Shown: positions 8,583 through 15,969 of the stretch, piece after piece | Layout: each line of letters begins with the position of its first letter | Position numbering within the stretch: the stretch's first letter is position 1 | Assembly: GCF_012974865.1 (NCBI RefSeq) | Contig: NZ_CP043633.1 | Span: 2,725,501-2,789,500, forward strand | From: Nonlabens sp. Ci31 | GTDB taxonomy: Bacteria; Bacteroidota; Bacteroidia; Flavobacteriales; Flavobacteriaceae | Length of the DNA: 64,000 nt | Reading direction: 5' to 3' | Program-made: the position numbers and the translations under genes | The notes under the pieces: model-generated | Told to the model about the DNA's origin: nothing | What the model saw: only the letters and a program-made list of their open reading frames with translations | Databases searched by the model: none

Positions 8583-8949
8583 GCCTTTTTGTTTAGGTTA
8601 TAAAAGTAACCCTTAAACAAAACATAAAGAATAAAGACTTGTTAAATTCTTTATGAACTTGAACTTGAAATCGAATTTGAAGTCTGTAGTAAGATAAGGT
8701 ATTTCTCCATTTAAATGCAATGTACTGAACTCAGTCGAACAAAGTTAAAAATAGGTGGTACAACAAAAATAGCAAAACCTATTGAGCAACAAAAAGGATT
8801 TTACGGTTGAAAAGTAAAAAATGAATATTTTTACTAAAAACAATCCATATTCACAAGTTATTCTTTTCAACAATTCTGTAAACTCAGAAAATCGCTAATG
8901 CTCCAATTGGTATATTTCTTAAGTTCATCATCGAGTTGGAGTTCAAAAA
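8583..8949. other. Intergenic stretch without recognised features
   Basis: About 370 bp of A/T-rich sequence upstream of the SRPBCC operon and downstream of the outer-membrane barrel gene. No reading frame, strong hairpin or RNA gene was seen. The operon promoter presumably lies near 8590-8680, but no clear TAnnTTTG element stands out. Confidence 0.4.
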
Positions 8950-9702
8950 TTATTCATCCACACGATTTTCTCCATTGCTGTATTCTTTTCCTATTGCGAT
9001 TTTCACCCCTACGCTGAAAATCAGGTTAGAAGCATTAATTTTTTTGAAAATATTTTGTTGTATAGGTGCTGTGGAATTGTTGTCTCTAAAAGAATAAGCA
9101 ATAGGTTTCCCTAAAGTAGTATTGTATTGAGGGGAGAAAAATAGTTGAACCGATCTACGGAAGTAGTAATTAAATCGCAGTCCACCTTCTAGATAAGCGC
9201 TTGATGCCGAATCATTTGCTGGGTCATTTGAGAATACTTGTGTGTTACCAATTCCTATTTCAGAAACCCTATTCTCTGGATTGTTTAAAAAAGCAACCCC
9301 TGTTTTTGCAAAGACATCAAATTGAAACCTTCCTTTTGTGTAGGAGTAGGTAGGTCCTATAGCGATAGAAGTACTGGTCCAATTATGAGACGTCACATTG
9401 GTACGATCGTCATTTTGAAAGTCAAGATAACCAAATTCGTTGTATTGATGTCTTACGGAAATACCTAGTCCCAAATGCTTATTGGTGTAATAGGAAAATT
9501 CTGCACCTATTTGAAGTCCGGATCGAGCAACATCGCCATAATTTGCAATAGGTTGAGTTATACCTAGGTCTACGATCAAATTATTTCTAGGGATCTCCCT
9601 TAAATGTATGACATCTTGAGTACCCTTAAGTTGTAAAGAATCGGTTTGTGCAAAGCCAAACGCGGCAACAAATAAAACGATGAGTAAGGAAATATTTTTC
9701 AT
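8950..9702 (-). CDS. Outer membrane beta-barrel protein
   Basis: This 250-residue protein has a signal peptide (MKNISLLIVLFVAAFGFAQ). After a short linker come alternating amphipathic beta strands with aromatic girdles (NLIVDLGITQPIANYGDVA, IGAEFSYYTNKHLGLGISVR, FQFDVFAKTGVAFL, LEGGLRFNYYFRRSVQLFFS), ending NLIFSVGVKIAIG plus a short hydrophilic tail. This pattern fits a porin-like outer membrane beta-barrel of 8-10 strands (OmpW/OMP_b-brl type). There is no known substrate. It is apparently transcribed alone. Confidence 0.75.
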   Translation of the reverse strand: MKNISLLIVLFVAAFGFAQTDSLQLKGTQDVIHLREIPRNNLIVDLGITQPIANYGDVARSGLQIGAEFSYYTNKHLGLGISVRHQYNEFGYLDFQNDDRTNVTSHNWTSTSIAIGPTYSYTKGRFQFDVFAKTGVAFLNNPENRVSEIGIGNTQVFSNDPANDSASSAYLEGGLRFNYYFRRSVQLFFSPQYNTTLGKPIAYSFRDNNSTAPIQQNIFKKINASNLIFSVGVKIAIGKEYSNGENRVDE

Positions 9703-9858
9703 ATCATAAATATAAGGGTATCTTTTTTATTAAGATTCCTTTAGTGCGGGATTAAGGTATTATTAGTAAGTTTTTTCGGGTAGCGTGGTTATCTTGCACA
9801 CAGCAGATTAAAGAAAGATTTCAGGTGCGATAAGGAATAAGAAGGAAAGTTAGAATAG

Positions 9859-10008
9859 GCTCAAGTAAAAATCAAAGAAGAAGTTGAAAAACTATTTGAT
9901 GTTATATACACAAAAAGTGAAGAAGAAGCAGAACAAGCTAAAGGGAAAATTAAAGAGGAAATAGTTGAGGCTACTAGAAAAATAAAAAATACCTTTGACA
10001 TTAAATAA
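9859..10008 (+). pseudogene. Headless fragment of a helical Lys/Glu-rich protein
   Basis: The plus strand has 49 sense codons ending in TAA at 10006-10008. They encode AQVKIKEEVEKLFDVIYTKS, then EEEAEQAKGKIKEEIVEATR and KIKNTFDIK. The heptad-like Glu/Lys pattern resembles YtxH/LEA-like stress proteins. The frame is closed immediately upstream by TAG (9856-9858) and TAA (9838-9840), and there is no start codon. It looks like the C-terminal remnant of a decayed gene directly upstream of the pterin dehydratase gene. A non-ATG start or chance A/G-rich sequence cannot be excluded. Confidence 0.45.
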
Positions 10009-10015
10009 AATAACG

Positions 10016-10303
10016 ATGGAAAAATTAACAGAAGCACAAATAGAAAAGCATTTAGAAAATGTGGATGGATGGGATTATTATGATGATGCGATCCACACGA
10101 CATTTGAGTTTGACAACTTTATGGATTGCTTTTCTGTAATGACCCGTATCGCTATGGAGGCAGAAAAAATGGAGCATCATCCAGATTGGCATAATACCTA
10201 TGCAACTCTAGAGATTACTCTTTCTTCTCATGACGTAAACGGTCTAACTGAAAAAGATTTCAAACTAGCAGCCGCTATAGAACATATCGTAGGAGACGAG
10301 TAA
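10016..10303 (+). CDS. 4a-hydroxytetrahydrobiopterin dehydratase (pterin-4a-carbinolamine dehydratase)
   Basis: A protein of about 95 residues that dehydrates 4a-hydroxytetrahydrobiopterin, recycling the pterin cofactor used by aromatic amino acid hydroxylases. The family motif EKMEHHPDWHNTYATLEITL is intact, followed by LTEKDFKLAAAIEHI. I chose the ATG at 10016 (MEKLTEAQIEKHL) over the TTG at 9995, which only adds a short tail. It is monocistronic on the plus strand and ends at a strong bidirectional terminator. Confidence 0.9.
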   Translation: MEKLTEAQIEKHLENVDGWDYYDDAIHTTFEFDNFMDCFSVMTRIAMEAEKMEHHPDWHNTYATLEITLSSHDVNGLTEKDFKLAAAIEHIVGDE

Positions 10304-10320
10304 ATCTCTTTTAAATAAGC

Positions 10321-10360
10321 AAAAAGCCCTATAATTTACATAAAATTATAGGGCTTTTTT
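10321..10360. terminator. Bidirectional terminator between pterin dehydratase and SUI1 gene
   Basis: AAAAAGCCCTATAATT pairs with AATTATAGGGCTTTTT around a short loop and is followed by T-runs on both strands. It can end both converging transcripts. Confidence 0.85.
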
Positions 10361-10378
10361 TGTTTTATAAATGCTGAA

Positions 10379-10702
10379 TCAACCACCAACGCGCTTTACT
10401 TTAAAGCCCTTTTCCTTAAGCATTTCCATAATCCGGTCGCGGTAATCACCTTGAATAATGATTTGGTCATTTTTAAAACTACCACCTACACCTAGCTGTG
10501 TCTTTAACTCTTTAGCAAGAATTTTAAAGTCTTTGGTAGCTCCAGTGTATCCATCGATTACAGTATTTACTTTCCCTTTGCGCTTTTCAAATTTACATTC
10601 CAAAGGCTGATCTTGTAGCCAGATATTACTCTTTTCTGGTTGTTCTTCTTCCTTAAAATTGTGTTCAGGAAATAGGTTTTTAAGTTGATCACTTAAGTCC
10701 AT
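10379..10702 (-). CDS. SUI1/eIF1-like translation factor (YciH family)
   Basis: This 107-residue protein has an SUI1 domain over most of its length: LECKFEKRKGKVNTVIDGYT, then LKTQLGVGGSFKNDQIIIQG and a C-terminal KEKGFKVKRVGG. It is the bacterial counterpart of eukaryotic eIF1, proposed to affect fidelity of translation start in the cytoplasm. It is the last gene of the lipoprotein-MscS-SUI1 run (21 bp after the MscS gene) and precedes the shared terminator. Confidence 0.88.
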   Translation of the reverse strand: MDLSDQLKNLFPEHNFKEEEQPEKSNIWLQDQPLECKFEKRKGKVNTVIDGYTGATKDFKILAKELKTQLGVGGSFKNDQIIIQGDYRDRIMEMLKEKGFKVKRVGG

Positions 10703-10723
10703 CGAGTATTTTTTTTATTTTTG

Positions 10724-11275
10724 TTATATGGTTCGATCTACATCTTCATCAGGAGTGTCAAATATAGATTCTTTTTTCTCTTGTAATATAGAGACTCCTT
10801 TTTGTAGCAACAAGTTATTGGGATAGGTAATGATTTCTCCTTCGTCTGTAACAAGTAAGGTGTAAAAACCTTTGATATCACTAATAACCGCGGTTACCGG
10901 TAAGTCTTTATCGTGTATACGTATGCGATCACCTATTTTATAAGGGAAAGTAAAGTAGAGTATAAAGCTAGCGGTAATATTACTTAGTATGCTCCAGTTA
11001 GCAAATAAGGCCACACCTACTACAGCAAATGTAGATCCTAATGCTACCCAAAAACCTTCTGTAGCATTGCCCCAAACTAGGATTATTGATATAGCACAGA
11101 TACTCCATAATACATATCCTGTGTAACGGTTTAAGTATTGCTTTCGCAATTCTGATCTAGAAACTTTTTTTGAAAGCTTTAAAGCGCTCCAGATAATAAA
11201 ACGGTGAATGATAAAGGTGCAAACAAGTAAGGAGAGGGTAAGTATTACTTCCGATTTTAAAAAGAAATTGCTCAT
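10724..11275 (-). CDS. Small mechanosensitive channel (MscS-like) protein
   Basis: This 183-residue protein has an N-terminal membrane helix (EVILTLSLLVCTFIIHRFII), a second (YVLWSICAISIILVWGNAT), and a pore-like helix WVALGSTFAVVGVALFANWS. The beta domain of MscS follows (FPYKIGDRIRIHDKDLPVTA, then IITYPNNLLLQKGVSIL). The C-terminal cage domain of full-length MscS is missing, so this is a minimal version. It likely relieves osmotic pressure or acts as a regulated inner-membrane channel. Its start overlaps the lipoprotein stop by 4 bp (ATGA), indicating translational coupling. Confidence 0.83.
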   Translation of the reverse strand: MSNFFLKSEVILTLSLLVCTFIIHRFIIWSALKLSKKVSRSELRKQYLNRYTGYVLWSICAISIILVWGNATEGFWVALGSTFAVVGVALFANWSILSNITASFILYFTFPYKIGDRIRIHDKDLPVTAVISDIKGFYTLLVTDEGEIITYPNNLLLQKGVSILQEKKESIFDTPDEDVDRTI

Positions 11276-12189
11276 AATCCTAGGCTATCTCTCCTGACAG
11301 CATCTTTATTTGCGTTCTGTTTCCAATAAGGAGTTTTTATGGTTTTTTGGAGTGTTCCTGTAGAAACCATTGGAGCCGCCCCATCTTTATAACGATCCAT
11401 CCAAGATAGAATTCGGTAAGGGAATTCTTTTTCAGTTTTAAAAGCAATGGTTCTTCCAAGCTCTGTAAATTTAACACTGTACAAATACCCATCTGTGGTC
11501 TCACTTAATTTTGCAACGGCATCATAAGGTTTTGTCTCTACATGCTTTAATCTTAAATATTCTGTACTAGGAATCATCTGAATCTCACCTACAGGCATTT
11601 CTTTTGGGTCTAACCTCAATTGAGCAGCTAGTTGATTTTCAGTGATGACATTGTCCACTTCAAAGGCTGTATTCCCTTCACTTTGAAAATAGGAGTGAAG
11701 CATTACATCATATTGGTTCCCATCCTGATTGAGTTGCATGTAGGTATGACCGCACCATTCCTGAATAGAAGTGGCAATTTTAATAGCATTGTCTTTTTTA
11801 TCAAGAGGTAAAAAAGTACTGCTCATGATGCTGTAAGGATAGATGCCTGTATTAAAATCACGAGTGGCGTTTAGTTTTAAAACGGGTCTGTTAGTCTTTT
11901 TAGTTTGATCTGCTTTTATTTGGTCCTTTTTATCAAAAGGCTCTGTAACAAATATCATTACAGCTGTTCCTTCTCTCATCTCTCCATATCTAGCTTGACT
12001 TAATTCATAGCTAGAAATTTCGGCAGTACCGTTGAACCAATAGTCTTTAAATTCTTGAGAGAGCTGTCTGTCTTCCAATTTTGCCATAGGGTCTTCCCCT
12101 ATGATGGTTTTACCGTCTTTTTCAACGTTTATATTGTTGTTACAAGATACAAGCATCAGTGCTAAGGCACTCATCCAGAAACTTTTCAT
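11272..12189 (-). CDS. Conserved flavobacterial lipoprotein
   Basis: This 305-residue protein has a lipoprotein signal (MKSFWMSALALMLVSC) and a mature domain containing KDYWFNGTAEISSYELSQAR, YGEMREGTAVMIFVTEPF and a central TSIQEWCGHTYMQL. Relatives in Flavobacteriaceae are often labelled septum formation inhibitor Maf, but no Maf nucleotide-pyrophosphatase motif is visible, so I do not use that name. It is probably periplasmic or outer-membrane anchored. It is the first gene of an operon with MscS and SUI1 genes. Function unknown. Confidence 0.75.
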   Translation of the reverse strand: MKSFWMSALALMLVSCNNNINVEKDGKTIIGEDPMAKLEDRQLSQEFKDYWFNGTAEISSYELSQARYGEMREGTAVMIFVTEPFDKKDQIKADQTKKTNRPVLKLNATRDFNTGIYPYSIMSSTFLPLDKKDNAIKIATSIQEWCGHTYMQLNQDGNQYDVMLHSYFQSEGNTAFEVDNVITENQLAAQLRLDPKEMPVGEIQMIPSTEYLRLKHVETKPYDAVAKLSETTDGYLYSVKFTELGRTIAFKTEKEFPYRILSWMDRYKDGAAPMVSTGTLQKTIKTPYWKQNANKDAVRRDSLGL

Positions 12190-12300
12190 CTTTTATAATT
12201 TTTACAAAGGTAAAATTCTTGAAGGTGAAAGTATTATAAAAATTAGACTAAAGTTAAATATTTAATTTTATGAACTGGGATTTTTATTTGTCATTTTAAG

Positions 12301-13686
12301 TTAATCGGCATTTCTAATCATTAAATATGCTGATCTAATCTGTGCATTATTTGTTCCATTATTATTTGCTTGAACAATGAATTTAGCCACGCCTCCAATC
12401 CCTGCTGCAAAACTTCTCCAAGAAGTAGTAGTAATAATGCCACCACTGCCACTATTAGAGGTATAAAAAGTATCTCCACTTGCGATCACTGTGACGCTGC
12501 CTCCGGAGTTATTTATTCCCCTTAATTGGTAATCGGTAGTACCGTTACTATTAAATGTTTGATCAATTACCAGTCGTACTTCTAAATTACCAGTTGTAGA
12601 TATGGCTCCTATATCAAAGACAGTTTCCATACCGCCTCTATCAGTAAAACTTCCCGTATTAATTATGTCATATTGATTATCTTCATTTCCCCATAAATCA
12701 ATTGTTACTATATAACGAGTTAAAGGTAAATTCATCCATTCCGTAACCGCCGTAGTTTTGCCTAAAACAGTAGCAACTGAATTAACGGTCAAAACTTGTC
12801 CTGGAGTTCCAGAAACAGTAGGCACCTCATAGCCGTCAATATCAGCTTCATTTCTTATAGCAAAACGATCCCCTCTAAAATAACCAGAGTAGGACGGGTC
12901 TGTTGTAGTAGTACCGTGTTGAGCATAACTATAGACGGCATAATTAGTACCTCGTGAATTGGAGCTGCCTATCTCTGAGCGTAAGCCATAATTTATACTG
13001 TTCGTTCCGTTTGTTGCTCCTACATTATTATAGATACCTGTCAATGAAGTTGTAGCAGAACCGCTGTCATAAACGTTATTTTTAATTCCAATATGATCAC
13101 CAACTCCGTTACTAGAAACATCATTTCTTATCCCAAATTTATTTCCAGTTGTGCTGCTGGTATTTTCAGAATATATAGCGTAAGTGGCTGTTGTACTATT
13201 ACTACTGTTGGCATTATCGATACGCAATGCAGTTCGTATTCCCACAAGATCAGTAGATTCAATCTCGATATTTAATTGACCTGTGTTTAAACTTCCACCT
13301 ATACTTACCTGACCTTCTCTTTCAATAGCTGCTGTCGTATTTATGGCAGGTGTAGCAGTTCCATTTTCATAAAAAGCAGGTGTAGTTGTGGCAGAATTTG
13401 TAACATTTTGAAAAGAAATTCCATCAAAGAAATATAAACCTTCTGTGTCCGTGCCGCTTTCTAAATAAAGAATCAAACCTTTTTGCGCTGGGGTAGGTAA
13501 AGAGGCTCCGGTAGGTAAAGCTGCAACCTTAGGAATAATAATTCCGTTAAACTCACCTGTGGTTAGACTTGTTTTGGAAACTATTTCTAAATCAGCAGTA
13601 GGTGTTGCTGTCCCAATACCGACTTGAGCAAAAGAAATAGAACTGAAAAAGACACATACAATAAGAGTATAACAAGAATGTAACAT
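12301..13686 (-). CDS. Secreted fibre-like surface protein (VGIGT type)
   Basis: This 461-residue protein has a signal peptide ending SSISFAQ, followed by VGIGTATPTADLEIVSKT, the recurrent N-terminal motif of flavobacterial tail-fibre-like or trimeric surface proteins. The body is rich in Thr, Ser, Asn and Gly with short beta repeats (SNSTTATYAIYSENTSSTTG, FGIRNDVSS, IGIKNNV), and the C-terminal part has a jelly-roll-like pattern ending AYLMIRNAD. It is likely exposed on the cell surface. The same N-terminal style occurs in the gene interrupted by the insertion sequence near 62-64 kb. No T9SS type B sorting domain is visible. Confidence 0.7.
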   Translation of the reverse strand: MLHSCYTLIVCVFFSSISFAQVGIGTATPTADLEIVSKTSLTTGEFNGIIIPKVAALPTGASLPTPAQKGLILYLESGTDTEGLYFFDGISFQNVTNSATTTPAFYENGTATPAINTTAAIEREGQVSIGGSLNTGQLNIEIESTDLVGIRTALRIDNANSSNSTTATYAIYSENTSSTTGNKFGIRNDVSSNGVGDHIGIKNNVYDSGSATTSLTGIYNNVGATNGTNSINYGLRSEIGSSNSRGTNYAVYSYAQHGTTTTDPSYSGYFRGDRFAIRNEADIDGYEVPTVSGTPGQVLTVNSVATVLGKTTAVTEWMNLPLTRYIVTIDLWGNEDNQYDIINTGSFTDRGGMETVFDIGAISTTGNLEVRLVIDQTFNSNGTTDYQLRGINNSGGSVTVIASGDTFYTSNSGSGGIITTTSWRSFAAGIGGVAKFIVQANNNGTNNAQIRSAYLMIRNAD

Positions 13687-13897
13687 AATAGTAGAATTAG
13701 TTAGCGAATACTACCTAAAGGTACAACTATATCAACCTATTTACAATGTAACAATCTCATTTTGAGGTATTCTAGTATTTTTAATCGGTAATTAACGCTT
13801 GTCATCTAAAAAAAACGTTGATATGTTATAAAATCCGACAAATTAATGGCGAAAAAGAGAGTAATAAACTAATTGTCAAGCTGTAACAGTTGGAATA

Positions 13898-15898
13898 TTA
13901 AGCGTTTTTCACTTTTTCTTGCATCATTTTAATCTCATCTCGTAATCTTGCGGCTTCCATAAAGTCCAATTCTTTGGCCGCTTTTTCCATCATTTTACGA
14001 GTATTACGGATCTTTTTTTCTAATTCCGCTTTCGACAGGTATTCTGCTGCTTCCTCAGCAGCCTTTAATGTGAGCACTTCTTCAATAGCGTAAGTTGCTG
14101 CATTTTTTCTATATAAGGCTGTTTCTAACTTTTTCTTTATCGCTGTAGGCTTTAAACCATTAGCTTCGTTGTAGGCAATTTGTTTGGAACGACGGTAATC
14201 AGTTTGATCGATGGTTTTTTGCATACTGGCTGTAACTTTATCAGCATATAGAATAGCAAGTCCGTTAATGTTACGTGCTGCACGTCCTATAGTTTGAGTA
14301 AGAGAACGTTGATTACGTAAAAAACCTTCCTTATCGGCGTCTAAAATAGCTACTAAAGAGACCTCTGGTAAATCCAGCCCTTCTCTTAATAAATTCACAC
14401 CTATCAACACATCAAATACTCCACGACGCAAGTCTGACAAGATTTCTACACGTTCTAAAGTATCTACATCGCTATGAATATAGCGACATCGCACATTGAT
14501 ACGAGAAAGGTATTTGGTCAGCTCTTCTGCCATACGTTTGGTAAGAGTAGTGATTAATACCCGTTCATCACGTTCTTCTCTCAATCGTATTTCTTCCACT
14601 AGATCATCTATTTGATTTTGACTAGGTCGTACTTCAATAACAGGATCTAATAGTCCCGTAGGTCTTATGATTTGTTCTACAACGACTCCCTCGCTTTTAG
14701 CCAACTCATAATCTGCAGGAGTAGCACTTACGTAAAGAACTTGATTTTGCATAGCTTCAAACTCCTCAAACTTCAATGGACGGTTGTCCATAGCAGCTGG
14801 AAGCCGAAAACCATAATCGACTAAATTTTCTTTTCTAGACCTATCGCCGCCGTACATGGCACCTACTTGTGGTACGCTCACATGACTTTCATCAATAATC
14901 ATGAGGTAATCATCGGGAAAAAAGTCCAGTAAGCAGAAAGGTCTTGTTCCTGGTTGGCGTCCATCTAGATAACGACTGTAATTTTCAATCCCAGAACAGT
15001 ATCCCAGTTCCCTAATCATCTCTAAGTCAAATTCGGTTCTTTCTTCCAGTCGTTTAGCTTCCAGTGGTTTTCCTATCTCCTTGAAGTAATCGGTTTGTTT
15101 TACCAAGTCTTCTTGGATCTCATGGATAGCACCTTGTAAAATGTCTGGAGAAGTCACAAACATATTTGCTGGATAGATAGTAACTTGTTCAAATCGTTCT
15201 AATACGGTTCCATTCACTGGATCAAAACGTTCAATTTCCTCAATCTCATCGCCAAAAAAATGAATTCGAAAAGCGGTATCTGCATAACTCGGGTAGACAT
15301 CTAGGGTATCTCCTTTTATTCTAAAATTACCTCTATTGAACTCTGCAGTGGTTCTGGAATATAAAGATTGAACTAATTTATGAAGTAATGCTGTTCTAGC
15401 AATGACTTCATCTTTTTTGATTCGCACAACGTTTTTCTGGAACTCCACAGGATTTCCAATACCATAAAGGCAAGAAACCGAAGCGACCACTATAATATCT
15501 CTTCTCCCAGAAAGTAGGGAAGAAGTGGTACTCAATCGCATCTTTTCTATTTCTTCATTAATAGAAAGGTCTTTTTCAATATAAGTTCCTGAGGATGGTA
15601 TAAAGGCTTCTGGCTGATAATAATCATAATAAGAAACAAAATACTCTACCGCATTATCGGGGAAAAAGTCTTTAAATTCAGAGTATAATTGAGCTGCTAA
15701 AGTTTTGTTGTGACAGAGAACCAGTGTTGGTTTTTGCACACCTTGTATCACATTTGCAGCCGTAAAGGTTTTACCACTTCCAGTAACACCCAGAAGCGTC
15801 TGATATTTGTCATTAGCCTCGATGCCACTAATAAGCTTTTTGATCGCTTGTGGTTGATCTCCAGTAGGAGAAAATTCTGATACAATATTAAAATCCAT
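13898..15898 (-). CDS. uvrB: Excinuclease ABC subunit B
   Basis: This 666-residue, full-length UvrB is the DNA helicase-like damage-verification subunit of UvrABC nucleotide excision repair. It has Walker A TGSGKTFTAANVI near residue 40, the beta-hairpin region YFVSYYDYYQPEAFIPSSGT, the DEAD-like motif LMIIDESHVSVPQ, helicase motifs VLITTLTKRMAEELTKYL and LIGVNLLREGLDLPEV, QTIGRAARN, and a C-terminal UVR domain (ELDFMEAARLRDEIKMMQEK) that contacts UvrC. It is apparently monocistronic. An iterated palindrome lies just upstream, and a degenerate half-copy (CCGCTTTCG near 14025) sits within the gene. Confidence 0.97.
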   Translation of the reverse strand: MDFNIVSEFSPTGDQPQAIKKLISGIEANDKYQTLLGVTGSGKTFTAANVIQGVQKPTLVLCHNKTLAAQLYSEFKDFFPDNAVEYFVSYYDYYQPEAFIPSSGTYIEKDLSINEEIEKMRLSTTSSLLSGRRDIIVVASVSCLYGIGNPVEFQKNVVRIKKDEVIARTALLHKLVQSLYSRTTAEFNRGNFRIKGDTLDVYPSYADTAFRIHFFGDEIEEIERFDPVNGTVLERFEQVTIYPANMFVTSPDILQGAIHEIQEDLVKQTDYFKEIGKPLEAKRLEERTEFDLEMIRELGYCSGIENYSRYLDGRQPGTRPFCLLDFFPDDYLMIIDESHVSVPQVGAMYGGDRSRKENLVDYGFRLPAAMDNRPLKFEEFEAMQNQVLYVSATPADYELAKSEGVVVEQIIRPTGLLDPVIEVRPSQNQIDDLVEEIRLREERDERVLITTLTKRMAEELTKYLSRINVRCRYIHSDVDTLERVEILSDLRRGVFDVLIGVNLLREGLDLPEVSLVAILDADKEGFLRNQRSLTQTIGRAARNINGLAILYADKVTASMQKTIDQTDYRRSKQIAYNEANGLKPTAIKKKLETALYRKNAATYAIEEVLTLKAAEEAAEYLSKAELEKKIRNTRKMMEKAAKELDFMEAARLRDEIKMMQEKVKNA

Positions 15899-15927
15899 GA
15901 AATGTAAAAATAGGTTTTTTACAATTC

Positions 15928-15943
15928 CGCTTTCGCGAAAGCG
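15928..15943. repeat. Iterated palindrome GCTTTCGCGAAAGC upstream of uvrB
   Basis: A 16-bp perfect palindrome, 30 bp upstream of the uvrB start and 26 bp before the T9SS gene's stop, in intergenic DNA. Confidence 0.9.
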
Positions 15944-15969
15944 AGGTTAAAATAATACCAACTACTTGT

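Noticed and set aside
9861..10103. 80-residue minus-strand frame opposite the pterin dehydratase start
   Set aside because: Low-complexity Phe/Ser/Leu composition is the antisense of A/G-rich coding; it overlaps a well-supported gene.
11272..12189. Naming the lipoprotein septum formation inhibitor Maf
   Set aside because: The name is carried by relatives, but no Maf nucleotide pyrophosphatase motif is visible and the protein is an exported lipoprotein.
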